Shown one piece after another: positions 24,128-36,070 of a stretch of DNA of 64,000 nucleotides; position 1 is the first letter of the stretch, and each line of letters begins with the position of its first letter. The DNA is from Eulemur rufifrons (lineage: Eukaryota; Chordata; Mammalia; Primates; Lemuridae). The stretch is from contig NC_090995.1 of NCBI RefSeq assembly GCF_041146395.1, positions 13,767,501 through 13,831,500 of the forward strand. Direction: 5' to 3'. The notes under the pieces were generated by a model. That model did not search any database. It was not told the origin of the DNA and saw only the letters and a list, made by a program, of their open reading frames with translations. Both the position numbers and the translations under genes were made by a program.

Positions 24128-24389
24128 CTACCATCCCTTTTAAGAGAGGTTTTTAAATCTCTTTTATATAATTCACTATGAATAGAAAGGCTCCTTTAAA
24201 TGATGCTGAGTAAGAAAAGAATATTAATTTATTACAGAAACTTTGACATTGATATTCTGAGAGTAGAACAACCTCATTTTGTTTGCTTTTCAATGAATTT
24301 CATGTTGTACTCCAGTGATCCCAGAGTATGATTTTAATAGCATAGTCTACCCTACACGTACTTCTGAAAGTCATTCACCCGAGTCCTGG
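24128..24389. other. unique AT-rich sequence
   Basis: No recognised elements. Confidence 0.5.
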
Positions 24390-24560
24390 CTTAACTACTT
24401 ACTCATTAAGAAAACTTGGGCAGGTCACTTAATCTGTGTTTCTTAGTGTTCTAAAATGAGAACTACCTTATAGCATTGCTTGTTTGGAAATTCAAGTCTA
24501 ACGATGTGTGTCAAGGTGCTTTGGAAATTGGAAGTTTTATATAAACGTCAGAAGTATTAA
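24390..24560 (+). repeat. MIR SINE
   Basis: AACTTGGGCAGGTCACTTAA followed by TCTAAAATGAGAACTACCTT is the MIR core. Confidence 0.7.
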
Positions 24561-24679
24561 TTAGTATTGTCACTAATTAGAATTATGCTCTGGAAATTCC
24601 AGAGACATCTTCTGCTTGTATTAGGTCTTAAAAGGCATAGTTATCATTGGTATTAATTTGCTGTGGGTGTAGCTTAGAC

Positions 24680-24865
24680 TACTGGTTCTCTAAGCATGGT
24701 TGCTGGACAAAGAGTATCGCTCTTACCCAAGAATGGGTTAGAAATGCAAATTCTCGGGCCCTATCCCATCCCTTCTAAATCAGAACCTCTGTGGGTGGGG
24801 CCCAGCCGTTTGCGTTTTAAAAAGCCTTCCAGGTGATTCTAAAGCCACTAAAGTTTGCACTCCAC
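24680..24865 (-). repeat. MER5A hAT-Charlie element
   Basis: ACTGGTTCTCTAAGCATGGT, then GAAATGCAAATTCTCGGGCC, GTGGGTGGGGCCCAGCCGTT and TTCCAGGTGATTCTAAAGCC reproduce the 189-bp MER5A, read antisense. Confidence 0.85.
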
Positions 24866-25454
24866 TGGCTTAAAGTCATGCCCAGTTGGGTATGTGTAGG
24901 CTCTGATTTTGCTGTTTTTCATCTGGGCTTCCTTTCTGGTGTGGACGGGAATTGTGCGCATCTAAGTTTGCGATGTCACCGGTTGACTTCCCACGACAGG
25001 CCCGCCAGCTACGTGCGCCATTTTTCAGCACAGGTACAGACCCTGGGATTGCGGGTTCTTGGAGCATCACCTCTGCTAAACACGCACTCATCAGGGATTA
25101 TGGTGGTGGTTCAGAGAGAGGGTTTTAAGGTGCTCCCTGCGTAAGTGAGGTAATAACTGGTAAACTATTCAGTAAAATTTGGCAGGGCTGCACTGAGCTT
25201 GATTCCTGTTCTGGCGACTCCTGGACATCAGGTTTCTGTCTTCCTGCTAACGTCCTTAGTCTTCCCCACGTGAACACCTGTCTTTGAGGTGCTCTGCCAG
25301 GTCTGAGAAAAAGCCAGGTGCCCACCCTGTACTGCCCCGTCACGCCCCTGGATCGCAGCCATGCCGTGCCTGTCGTGACAGACAGGTGGACGGGAGTTAC
25401 TTGGGTTGAGTGAAAACCAGAGCTATAAATTAAATGAAGGTAGAAAAACCATTA
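24866..25454. other. unique non-coding sequence
   Basis: A 103-codon plus-strand ORF overlaps MER5A and flanking DNA and is not supported as coding. Confidence 0.5.
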
Positions 25455-25548
25455 GGGGGGACCACGGGGCCACTGTGTTGATCCATAAGGGCAGAGGCAC
25501 ATGGTAGGTGTTCAATAGAGAGGTATTGAATCAATGAAGGAGGAATGT
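25455..25548 (+). repeat. L2 LINE 3' end
   Basis: AAGGGCAGAGGCACATGGTA followed by GGTGTTCAATAGAGAGGTAT matches the L2 3' terminus. Confidence 0.6.
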
Positions 25549-25559
25549 ATTTGGGGTTT

Positions 25560-25870
25560 GGGGAACTAACCTAGCTACTTAATTTATGAGCATCTATCTT
25601 ACCCCAGATGAGCAGACATTATGCCTTGATTGAGTGAACTATTACATATGTTTAGTTTTAAATGAAGACATAAATAGATTTGATCTTTCCATGGTTCGAA
25701 TTTCCTCCCATCAGCTTTGCCTTAATTATCCACAAGTGTTCCGAGCCTTCATTAGCTAAATAGGATGCAGATGATGGTCATTAGTCTGGGCTATAAATCC
25801 TACTGGCACATTCAATGACTTTTCACTTGGTTAATTGAAATTTTCAGTATTCATGGACTACAAGAAAACA
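25560..25870. promoter_or_regulatory. candidate conserved non-coding element (speculative)
   Basis: This unique AT-rich block holds homeodomain-like TAATTA and TTAATTG cores (GCCTTAATTATCCACAAGTG, TTGGTTAATTGAAATTTTCA) and has no repeat signature. Enhancers in gene-poor mammalian regions often look like this. Conservation cannot be judged from one genome. Confidence 0.25.
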
Positions 25871-27084
25871 CTGTAATTTTATCATTTATTTGGAGGGGGG
25901 TATAATTTTTTTCCCCTTTGGCTGGTGTTTTATAATTATGCAGTTTTTTTCAAAAAAATAAATGTGAATGCCACACTTTGCCTCGAGGGAATATCACTGC
26001 TTTCAGCGTATATATATCCCTACTGGTCTACTAAAGCACGGAGACCAAGTGGAAATTCATACTTTGTCTAGAAATCCTAGAATTGGCTGATGAAAATGTC
26101 TAAGAAAGCGTCCAAGTAATGTGCACTTTGGGGACCCATTGATTTAAGTGGAAGAGACTTCCAGATTGTTAGTAATGTGAATAGGTCTTGTCCTGACATC
26201 CACCAACGAGTAAGAAATCATCCGTTGGGGCTGTGAGGTGCAAATTGCAGGTATTGAATGGAGATGCCTTATGTAGGCATCGTGGCTTTAAATGGCTCTT
26301 AGCTTTCAACCGTATTTGACCATTCATCAAAACTACCTGGCCTCTGGTGGCATCTGGCTGAGAGTGAAAAGCACACTCATGCACAGACACATACGTACAT
26401 AAAGAAGAACTAGTGCTTGAAATAAAATTTCATAATATTGTCCTCTCAGGGATTCAGTTTTTGAATTTGTTAATTTTTATAATCTAATACTTAAGCAACT
26501 CTCTTCTTTTGTGCATGATTGTTCCAATTTAATCAAGTAAGTGTCATAGGTTTGCTTTTAAAATATAAATCTTAGTTATAGACATCATATGGCAGAAATT
26601 GGCTCAGTAGAGGTAGACATTCAATTCTGTTTTTTTTTTTTCTGAACTTAATTGAATGGGAGTAAACAACATTGTAATAAGTCTCAGAGGTAAGCTCTCC
26701 CTTAAAAAGGGATATAAAAACATAGAGTCTCTTTTCAGCACTCAATCGCTTTGCAAAACATTCCCACTAGTGAGAATCCCATAAGTATTAATAGCTCACT
26801 TTCTGGAAGTCTCTTTCTGTAGGCTGGACTGGTTGAACCATCAGTTACTGATCTTTCATCGGTGGGCTCTCTGACCAAGGGCTTCCTGGGGTCAGCTTTT
26901 CATCTCAATTCTCTTTTTAGGTCACTTTTGCTTTTCTGCCCACTTGGAATATGTCTACAAATGATTACTAATGTTAATTTAGGGAAGACATGGTTAAGCA
27001 CCCAAGTCTTCTAAGTTAACCATTAATGTGTCTCAAAGTCAAATGTAAAGGCGTTTTATGAGGTCTGCTTTTGTGGATCACCTG
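25871..27084. other. unique AT-rich non-coding sequence
   Basis: T-runs lie at about 26631-26642. There is no recognised gene or repeat. Confidence 0.5.
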
Positions 27085-27300
27085 TTCTGATGGTTACTTT
27101 TATGCGTCAACTTGACCGGGCTAAGGCATGCGCTGATAGCTGGTGAAACATTATTTCTAAGTGTGTGTGTGACGATGTCTCTGGAGGGGACTAGCATTGG
27201 AATCAGAAGATTGAGCAAAGAAGGTCTGTCCTTACCAATGTAGGCTGACATCATCTAATCCATTGAGGGCCTAAATGGAACAAAAAGGTGGAGAAAAGGC
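27085..27300 (+). mobile_element. ERVL-type LTR fragment
   Basis: GATGGTTACTTTTATGCGTC, CAACTTGACCGGGCTAAGGC, and ATCATCTAATCCATTGAGGG fit the old LTR class that begins 'tgatggttaattttatgtgt'. I am not sure of the subfamily. A related copy lies at 52.1 kb. Confidence 0.65.
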
Positions 27301-28449
27301 AAATTCTCCCCCCTACACTGACCCCCCCATACTTTAGCATCCCTCCTGAGTTAGTCTGTTATGATTCAAAGCCTAGGAGAGCTGCTAAAAACAGCTCCAG
27401 TAAGTGAAATTTCAGGCATCAGTATATAAACGGACAAAAGTGGGGCCTCACCTTTCTAAATTCACTTTTGGAAGTTGCTAAAACTGTGTCTAATACTGTT
27501 CACCCCATGCTGGTCACCCCACCAGCAGGGTGAGAAGTCAGTGCTCTAAAAATGTCACCGTGCTTCTTTGTGCTCGTGCTCCTGTGACAAACGCAACATC
27601 GTGTAAAGTTTAGTGGAGGCGACTCATTAGGAGTTTCCTCCTTGGTAGAAAAATACTGATGCGATAATCAAGAAGGTCACAGCGTGGGTAAGGCACCATG
27701 TTTTGAGTCTTTCATTTTCAGTAATTAAAGTGAACATGTTATTGGAAGGTTTAGAAAGCCACCCAAAGTCGTTTCCAATAGCTGCAATTAGGAAACTGGA
27801 ATGCCAGTTAAAAAGTCTTTTGAAGGGAATTAAATGAGACTGGCCAGGCGTATAAGTCAAATTCCCTTGGAAAATGGCTGAGTTAAGGGCACGGACCCAG
27901 GCCATCCCCTCTGCACCCTCATTGCAGGTACTGGGAGTCCACCATACGTTTGCCCTTTGGTTCGAGTGGTTCCTTTCTACAAACGCAACATTTAGTGCTA
28001 CTTGCATTAATTTTTTTAGTAAAGCTAATTTCACCCATCTCTGACTCTAATTTTTCCTCCATACATTTTTCTGAGGTCACCCGAGACTGTTCTCAAAGGT
28101 TGAATGGTGTTCTTTAATTTCGAAGATCATTTCCCCCGGGGCTATAGCACTAATGTCTGAATTCTTAGACATGTACTTTAATTTACTCTCCCCAGGGTGG
28201 CCGTGCTGGGGTATCTTAAGCTTAGTTACAGATGGCAGTTATGGTCTCTGGGGTTGCCCCCACATGGAGTCTTCAGTAGATAGAATTGGAGTCCTCCTTA
28301 GAGTCTGACTCCCATTTGGGGCAGAGAATGAACTTGAATTCAGCAGTAGGAAGAGAGATTGCCAGCTTTCTGTTTCCTAAAGAAAACTTAGTTATATTAG
28401 CCAAGAAATCAAGATCATTTTCATAATTAGCCCTTTTAGAGTTTAGACC
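27301..28449. other. unique non-coding sequence
   Basis: A minus-strand 135-codon open frame (27627-28034) lies here without a recognised domain. The 27700-27860 part has the smooth, repeat-free look of a possible conserved element. Confidence 0.45.
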
Positions 28450-28682
28450 AATTGTTCCCAGCTGGGGATTCTTTTGTCCCCGGGTAACCTTTGGCAATGT
28501 CAGGAGACAGTTTTGGTTGTCACGATTGCGGTGGGTGGAGGGTGTTACTAGAGGCCAGAGATGCTGCCAGACATCCTACAATGAACAGCGTGCCCCGCAC
28601 TTCGTCAAGACAAAGCATCATCTGGCCCAGCATGTTCACAGGGCTGACACTGAAAAATTCTAGTTCAGCCAAACCAAGCAGA
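28450..28682 (+). repeat. MER20 hAT-Charlie element
   Basis: ACCTTTGGCAATGTCAGGAG, then CAGTTTTGGTTGTCACGATT, GAGGCCAGAGATGCTGCCAG and ACATCCTACAATGAACAGCG follow MER20. Confidence 0.85.
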
Positions 28683-29165
28683 TGATAGACAATGGATATA
28701 CGCTAAACAGAGGGAAGGTGTGTTTTAGCATTATTTAGGAGTCTTTTATCTCTCTCCCTTCCTGTCTCCCTGAGCTTCACTTTATAATGCTGTACATGTG
28801 AGGCTGCTTTTCCGGCATTGTGCTTCCAAAACAGTGTTTTGGGATAAGGATTGCAGTTTTGTCGGATGTTATTTTCTTTTGCATCTATTCAATGCATATT
28901 TATCGGATGCCTTCACGAATCTAGGCACAGGGCTGACTGTTGCAATGGCTGAGTCTCATCGAGTCTTGACCTTCCCCTCAGAGCAGAACTCTGAGCAGGA
29001 ACATTGAGGCCTCTCTCGTGACATGGTGCTCACGAGTAAAGATGATGAAAAGTTGTGAGGAGGACATTTGCACACAATGCTTGTTCCAAAACCAAACCAA
29101 ACCAAACCAAACCCTAGGTGAGGTGGTAAATAGTTTTATGATCTTAAATGAGGAGAGAGTGGGAG
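28683..29165. other. unique sequence with an (ACCAA)n run
   Basis: A short pentanucleotide run of CCAAA units lies at about 29088-29113. The rest is unassigned. Confidence 0.5.
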
Positions 29166-29350
29166 AGAGTTTATATATATATCTTTCAGCTGTACCCAAG
29201 TCTTTTTTTGTTATACATTTCTTTTATTTTTTGGCCCTATTCAACCAAAATAATCAGTATAAATATATACACATACACACGTATACATGTATGTACTTAC
29301 ATACATTGTGCATATATAGTACACATATATAGTATATATTAATATATATA
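29166..29350. repeat. AT/CA-rich low-complexity sequence
   Basis: TATATATA and ACACATATATAG tracts are interspersed, making a degenerate microsatellite. Confidence 0.7.
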
Positions 29351-29386
29351 GACATACACAAGAATGTTCATTGCAGCATAGTTTTT
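29351..29386 (+). repeat. L1M fragment, left part, interrupted by an Alu
   Basis: ACAAGAATGTTCATTGCAGC is a familiar L1 ORF2/3' motif. It continues after the Alu at 29725. Confidence 0.7.
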
Positions 29387-29775
<389 letters not shown>

Positions 29776-30065
29776 TAACATATCCAAGGTATGTAATCCT
29801 TGGCAATTAACCTAATTGTGCTTCAGTTCCCCTGTTTGTAAAATGAAGATAAATTAAGAGTCCTCCTCACTGAATATTTGTTGGTCCATAATGAATATTC
29901 CCACTTGGGCAGGGTGGCTGGGGGAAGAGTGAAGGGCAGACACATTTTAAAATCCAGAGGCGTCACAGGAAGTAGTAGCCACCTTGGATTGGAAATGCAC
30001 AAGGAAATGTCAATGTTATTAGACTTTGACAGTTCTAATGTGTTTTCCGCTCTCCTGTTTTACAG
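29776..30065. other. sequence upstream of the candidate exon, including a MIR-like segment
   Basis: CTTCAGTTCCCCTGTTTGTA AAATG-type text at about 29820-29850 resembles the MIR 3' half. A TCTAAT branch point has its A at 30038, 27 nt before the acceptor. Confidence 0.55.
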
Positions 30066-30119
30066 ACCGCCATTTTCAGCACACTGGCTGGTGAGAAGTC
30101 CTTATCAGACTACAAAAAG
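30066..30119 (+). CDS. candidate internal coding exon, gene unknown
   Basis: The splice signals are strong. Branch-like TCTAAT has its A at 30038, the tract and acceptor are TTTTCCGCTCTCCTGTTTTACAG-like, and the donor AAG|GTAAGT is consensus. The exon is 54 bp. Read from its first base it encodes TAIFSTLAGEKSLSDYKK, with no stop. A second frame (starting one base in) is also open, and the third hits a stop. The length is a multiple of three, so it could be skipped without shifting frame. I do not recognise the protein. A second AG lies inside at 30078-30079 and could act as an alternative acceptor. No phase-compatible neighbour exon was found in the window. Confidence 0.45.
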
Positions 30120-31457
30120 GTAAGTCAGCACCCACAAATTCCAGCTTGCTGTCACGATAACAAAGGCTGCAGATGGGGTGACATTCAGCTGAAAAGCTAT
30201 GATGTTAATGGGAATGTTCTGATGGCGTTCTGATGGCTCTTTTTCTTCAGAGATGGAAACGTGAATGGTTCGATTTAAGAATGGGACACCCCACTATTGT
30301 GTTGACAGCATTTTGTTCCAGAAAAGCTCTGGTTTGGTTCCATCTATTTCTCCCTCACTGTCATCTGACGCTTTATTCTGCAAGATGAGCATGGGGCGTT
30401 CAGGGCATGTTGTATGAACCGCCCTGCAGGCTTCTGTATCCTTGTTTGCAAATCTAAACCTACTGAACTTAAACCCAGCACGACGTAAAAATGATTCTGT
30501 GTTTTGAAAGCTGATCACAGCATAGAAATCTGGTTTGGATTCGCCACAGTCAGGCTGGAGAAGCTGTCATGCTCTGCAAAAGGATTAGCCTCAGCAGCGT
30601 CTGACGGAGGACGTCCCCGGGGTAGATCGTGTCTGAGCGCTGCCTGCCTCGGCAGCGTGTCCAATTTCTGGCTTTTGCAGGCCAGGGGTCACTTTTATCC
30701 ACCTCTTTAATCTCGGTTTTAACTAGATCTTCTCCTTCGTGGGGGGAAAGAAGTGATTTCACAGTCCACACAACTCAAATAAATTCTTTGACACTGTCCA
30801 TGGATATGGAGAACCAGGTGCATGGAGAGTTGTCCTGGGCATGATGTATTAGTTACTTGGCATTTCTCAGGGTTTTGTACCATAGCATTGTCTGCTGTGC
30901 TGTGTCCGTTTCTGGTGTTGCTCGCTATGGAAGTAGGTAGCAGGGATATTTATCTTTAAAGGCGGTGTGAGGGCTTGCTGCTCTAAATGCCATCCATTTC
31001 GTTATTTTGATAATTTTTAATTGCCTATTAAACCCCCGTTGTGACTTAATTCTGCTACGTTTGTCTTGTTCTCTGCATTGAGTTGTGGGCTGCCTGAGAA
31101 TGAGGACCATGTGTTGTTTTTAGAGTTGCAGATTCCTTAGAGAATGAAGGGACTTCAGGGCATCTCTGGCCATTGATGTCATTTATAGATGGACACTTAG
31201 TCTGTGTCTGAGTATTCTATTGACAGGGGACCCAGTGAGCCTGACTGTGCACTAGTGAGACAGTTGGAAGTATTGGCGAATTCCTCATTTTACTGAGCCA
31301 ATAGCTGCCTCCTTCAGATTTCTACCTGGTTCTTAATGTTTAAGTATGAAACCAGTTAATGTGCTTTTCCCTGAATCTCCTCCCATCCCATCCCATCCCC
31401 AGGCTAATGATTTTCCTTCTTCATTTCCGGTAGCGCATTGACATCATTGATCTCTAA
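30120..31457. other. unique intron-like sequence
   Basis: No recognised repeats apart from a short (CCCAT)n run near 31381-31398. Overlapping short ORFs on both strands are not supported. Confidence 0.5.
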
Positions 31458-31715
31458 GAGCACGGACTGTGGGATCCGGTTGTCTGGCTTTGAAGCCTGG
31501 CTCTGCCACTTGTTATTTATGTGACTTTGGGTTGGTTATGTGCCATTTACCATTTACGTGACTATCGGTGCCTCACTTTTGTCATTTGTAAAATGGGGGT
31601 AATAATCATACCTACCTCATACAGTATGTGAATTAATGTACATAAAGTGCTTACAACCATGCCCAACACACAGTGAGTGCTGTCTTAGCTATTAGCTGTT
31701 ATTATTACAGCCTCT
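31458..31715 (+). repeat. near full-length MIR SINE
   Basis: AAGAGCACGGACTGTGGGAT, then TCTGCCACTTGTTATTTATG, TGTAAAATGGGGGTAATAAT and CACACAGTGAGTGCTGTC span the whole MIR. Confidence 0.9.
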
Positions 31716-32239
31716 AGACCAGATTATCTTTTTTTGTGCACAGTCTCTGTTATGGATGTCAAGAATTGTGTGTCATGCTCCAGGTGTGGTCTGTCTGGCA
31801 TAAAGCATCACGGGACTTCTCATTCTTCAACAACTTTATTTACACAGTTGGCATAAGCCAGGCATGACGTAAGGTGTGGGTTACAGTGAGAGGACAGGCC
31901 ATAGGCTTTCTTGAGCACAGCACGAATACAGTGTAAGAGAGCATCAGTGTCTGTTTATAAGCCATATCCTTCTGTTGGCCATGCAGAGTTTGAAGTCCCT
32001 GTACCTGCCCTTAAGACATTTTCACATGAGCTTCTGTTAAATCATGACTCTCTTTTACATTTATGTAAATGATTCTTTGAATATGAATATAGGCCATTAC
32101 AGTTATTCCTATTCGTTTAAAAATTTTTGGTCTGTCAAGATAATTTATCAGCCTAGTTCTGTTATCCAGCTTATTTACTACTTCTCCCTGTTCTGTGTCA
32201 TACACAAATTAGAGCACATAGTCTGTTTCTATGATTTCA
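31716..32239. other. unique AT-rich sequence
   Basis: No recognised elements. Confidence 0.5.
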
Positions 32240-33960
32240 CTTTTATCCATCCAGTCAGCTAACAGGTGTTCACCAAACACCTGCTCTGTGGCATGCATTG
32301 GCGTCTCATGGTGAACAAGTCACATGCATGATACATGACTCATGCATACCCTTGTAGACGTTATAGACAGTCATTAATCAAGTAATTAGCAAAATTGGGA
32401 TGGATGAATTTTTTTTAAGTTTGGATTTTACAAGACCTCATACCAGGAGAACCTAACCTAATCTAGGGGTCAGGGAAAACTTCCTCGAAGAAATAATGTT
32501 CAATCAGAGATCCAGAGAATGGTTGCGATTTGGCTACGTGAGGACAAGGTGGCCGCAGAAGGACAGCAGCTGAGAATGTCTGGAGGCAGCAAGGAGAACT
32601 GTAAAATTTCAGAGTGTCTAGAAATTACAACTCGAAATGGAGCAGGTGAGCAGTGCGACAAAAGGAAGGCTGATCATGGACTTCAACTTGGGAAAGTAGG
32701 TGTGGGTGACATGATAGGATTTTTATTTTAAGATCACTTGTCTACTAGAGGACAGAAGCAGCAAGATTGTAGACATGAAGTCTAGGTGTAAGGTTACTGT
32801 TATAATCTAGGCAAGAGATTGTAGTGGCCAGGACCAGAATGACAGTGAAATATTTGGCTGATAAGAAATATTTGGCTGATAAAATCAACCAGAGATGATA
32901 CAGTAGTTTGGATCTATGGAAGAGGAAGTAGCTAAGGACAATTTCCAGATTTCTAATATGGCCCACTGACAGAATATTGGTGTGATTTTCTGAGACAGAA
33001 ACCACTAGCAGAAGACCAGGTTTGGGGAGGAAGTTGATGAGTTCAGATTGGTATATGTCAATTTTGTGGTGTCCGTAAGATCTCCTTGTAAGGATGACCA
33101 GCAGACAGCTGGGCATGTCGATTTATAATTCTGGAAAGCGTGCGGGGATGGCTATATGGATATGAGAAGAATATGCATATAGAGAATGATTGAAAGAGTG
33201 GGAATGGGGGAGATTGCCCAGAAGGCGGTATGGAGTGGAAAGGAGGAGGGTTTATAAGCACCTTGAGGAGAGTTAACATATGAGAACTGGGAGAAGGCTG
33301 TGGCCTTTGAAGGAACCTAGAAGCCACAGAGGTTGGAGACATCAGCAGGATGTACTGTCTGAGAAGTCAATAAAAAAGCTAAGTCAATGAAAAAAAGAGG
33401 CGGTCATTAGTATCAAAACTGTTACTGAGAGGAGAAGCAAACGAAGGCCTGAAAAGCATCCATTGGCTTTATAAATACCATTGACCGTTGTTGTTTTTTT
33501 TTTGTTTTGTTTTGTTTTGAGATCAAAGTGATGGACACAGAAGCCGAATTGCAGTGGGTTTGGGCTTAAATGAAGGTTAGAAAAGAGAAATGGTGAAATA
33601 GAGTCTCCTTAAGGGAATTTGTTTGCAAAAGGGAGGGGAGAGATGAGTAGTTGGATAGGGGATGGGGTTGAGGGGGGGGTATCATAAGATGAGACATTGA
33701 GTGTGTTTAAGTGAAGTCAGAAAGAAGACAATAGGAGGGGAACAGGCGAGGATGCTCGAAGGGAGAGGGAAATGTCCACCGGGCGAGGTCGTTGGGAAGG
33801 TTGGAGACTTCAGATGCCAGAGCACAGAATTGCCATAGAGAGTTGGAGGGGACGTGTCTTGTTCTGTGATGGGAGGGAAGGAAGAAGGGACAGAACCACG
33901 TGGGTAAAAGTTATGGAAGTTGGGAGAACAAATGCGCCCATGCTATTAGATGACTGGTTA
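32240..33960 (-). repeat. long antisense L2 LINE
   Basis: The copy runs about 1.7 kb. It starts at a diverged 3' terminus near 32250, then carries GGGTCAGGGAAAACTTCCTC, ATTGTAGTGGCCAGGACCAG and other antisense ORF2 text through a 'ttcagattggtatatgtca' segment. An exact 18-bp tandem duplication lies at 32847-32882. A T-rich insertion sits at 33490-33519. Confidence 0.7.
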
Positions 33961-34299
33961 ATTTATCTACTTTTTTCCCTTTTTCTCTGCAGGGAGGTGG
34001 GATGATCGTTCATCCCCTTTCAGTTTGCATAACTATATTATCCATTCATGAGATAGAGTATTTAGAAAACGAACATTACAAATTGTTTACATAAATGTTA
34101 TTTTTCTGTTTTATAGACAGGGAAATCAAGAGAGACTTTGATAAGTATATTATTAATGTCAAAGTGTACTATTTCTACATTATCTATTTAGTCTACAGAT
34201 ATGTCCCTGTAATATTTTGCATACATAGTACCATTCATAAGATCAGCAATCTCTGGACAATCTTGTCTGTTCAAATGCGATCTATCTTAAGAAAATCAC
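33961..34299. other. unique AT-rich sequence
   Basis: No recognised elements. The acceptor-like TTCTGTTTTATAG at about 34117 has no matching donor. Confidence 0.45.
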
Positions 34300-35170
34300 T
34301 CTCAAATCTGTGTCCCAAATATTGAAATCTTTTCTGAGCCCAAGGTCCACGTTTTCCACCGTGATATCCCGTAGACCACGTCCAAACATAAATCAATCTC
34401 TTCCACATTCTGACATTCTTCGTCTGTTGTATTCACCACCTCGGTTGATGGCTTCATCGTTCGCAGCCAGAAACCTCAGTATCATCCCTGATTTCTCTCT
34501 CTCGTTTGCTGCTTACATCCAGCCAGCTGCCAACTCCTGTAAATTCCGTTCTGAGATGTTCCTGGCGCCTTCCCATTGGCGGTTCCCTTCCCTGCCTCCT
34601 TGTGCCTTCTTCAGAAGGTCGCAACAACTCTCGCCTTGCTCTTCTCTAATACCAAGTTTTCCCTTATCCACTCCAGTTTCTAAAATAGTCCTAGAGTTAC
34701 TTTCCAGAAAACAAGCAAACCACACACGTATGTTCATGTTGAAGCCTTGCTTAAAAACATCTGAGGGATTTCAGTTTTATGCCACAAAATAAACCCGAGC
34801 CCTCTTGAGAAGGAATTTCTACTCCAGTGGTCTCCAGCCCCAGCTCACCATGAGAAGTCACTCCGTCATCCGCAGCTTCATCTCCACGTGCCCCATCCCC
34901 GGGTGCTGGAGTCTGGGGGCCTTGAGCAGACTGATCCTGAACTGACTCTCGGGTAGCTTTGTGCCTGCGTGCAAACTGCTACTGCTTTCTGGAATGCCGC
35001 CGCCTCCTTCCTGTCTGCTGGAGAACTTTTTCTCTGCCACGGACACACCCCTCACACTGTCACTTTCTTTTCAAAGACTTTCTTGATTTCTCCAAGAAAG
35101 ATGAGAGGTTTTACCCCCTGGGTTCACAATATTTTGTATGTGGTATACCATCTAACAACAGTCACGCAAC
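34300..35170 (+). pseudogene. sense L2 LINE with degraded ORF2 C-terminus
   Basis: CAGCCAGAAACCTCAGTATC and CATCCCTGATTTCTCTCTCT match L2 ORF2. A 160-codon frame at 34310-34792 includes AARNLSIIPDFSLSF, which resembles the L2 reverse-transcriptase C-terminal text. It is a fossil: it has no start of its own and the frame is lost downstream. Confidence 0.65.
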
Positions 35171-35184
35171 TTGTCAAATGCTTA

Positions 35185-35395
35185 CCGCGTACTCAGCCCT
35201 GTAGGAAGTGCTTTGCATGGATGATTTAATTTGATTTTTATAACAACCCTCTGAGGTGGCTAATTATTATTACCATTTTACAGATAAAGAAACTGAGGCC
35301 TAGAGACGTTAAGGAAATTGCTTGAGGACACTCAAGCACTGGGTTCTGGGACTATGAATCCGGCAGTCTTAGGCCAGAACCACGTAGTGTTTTAC
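35185..35395 (-). repeat. MIR SINE (antisense)
   Basis: AACAACCCTCTGAGGTGGCT, then ACCATTTTACAGATAAAGAA and ACTGAGGCCTAGAGACGTTA are the antisense MIR core. Confidence 0.9.
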
Positions 35396-35419
35396 TCCCT
35401 CCTTCTCCCACTGGATTCT

Positions 35420-35555
35420 AATACTGACTTGTGGGTCTGGCTCCCCCTGAACTATCAGCTCTTGAAAGGGAGGAAAAATGCCTGATGCTGTTAGGAATGG
35501 TAAAACAATACCTCACAGGTAGCAAGGACTCAGTAAACATCTGTTCGATGAGTGG
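35420..35555 (+). repeat. L2 LINE 3' end
   Basis: CTATCAGCTCTTGAAAGGGA and CAGTAAACATCTGTTCGATG follow the L2 3' UTR and terminus. Confidence 0.6.
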
Positions 35556-36070
35556 ATTTGCTTTGGGCAAAAACCCAGTAGTGGGATTGCTGGATCCAAT
35601 GGAACCTTGTGCTTGAATGTTTGTAGCAGCACAACTCACAGTCGCAAAGATGTGGAATCAGCCCAAGTGCCCATCAGTTCACGAGCGGATTAATAAATGT
35701 GGTATATGTATGCCATGGAGTTCCACTCAGCCATTAAAAGAAATGAATTCCTTGTGTAGCAATCTGGATGGAACTGGAGAACGATTCTCCTTAGTGAAGT
35801 ATGGCAAGACTGGAGAACAAACACCACATGTGCTCACCAGTAAGTTGGAACTAACTGAACAGCTCATGTGCACAGATAGAAGTAAAACTCAAAGGAAACC
35901 AAGCAGGTGTGGAGGGGGAGGAGGTGCAGGGTGAAATCACACCTAACCTGTATGATGTACTCTATCCGGGTGATGGGCACAGTTATAACTTTGTCTCAAG
36001 CAGTACAGAAGCAATCCATGAAAGCAAAACTTTTGTACCCCTGTAATATTCTGAAATAAAAAAGAAAAAT
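35556..36070 (+). mobile_element. 5'-inverted L1 insertion with lemur-type 3' end
   Basis: The left piece (about 35556-35605), AGTAGTGGGATTGCTGGATC, is L1 sequence in reverse orientation. From about 35606 the sequence is sense: TGTTTGTAGCAGCACAACTC, CATCAGTTCACGAGCGGATT and the ORF2 C-terminus and 3' UTR. The end is TAATATTCTGAAATAAAAAA, the tail also seen at 56.4 kb. An inverted 5' part joined to a sense 3' part is the product expected of twin priming. Confidence 0.8.

Noticed and set aside
29200..29350. Possible promoter TATA boxes
   Set aside because: The TATATA text is part of a degenerate microsatellite.
34310..34792. 160-codon frame as a possible gene
   Set aside because: It matches degraded L2 ORF2 text, so it is a LINE fossil.
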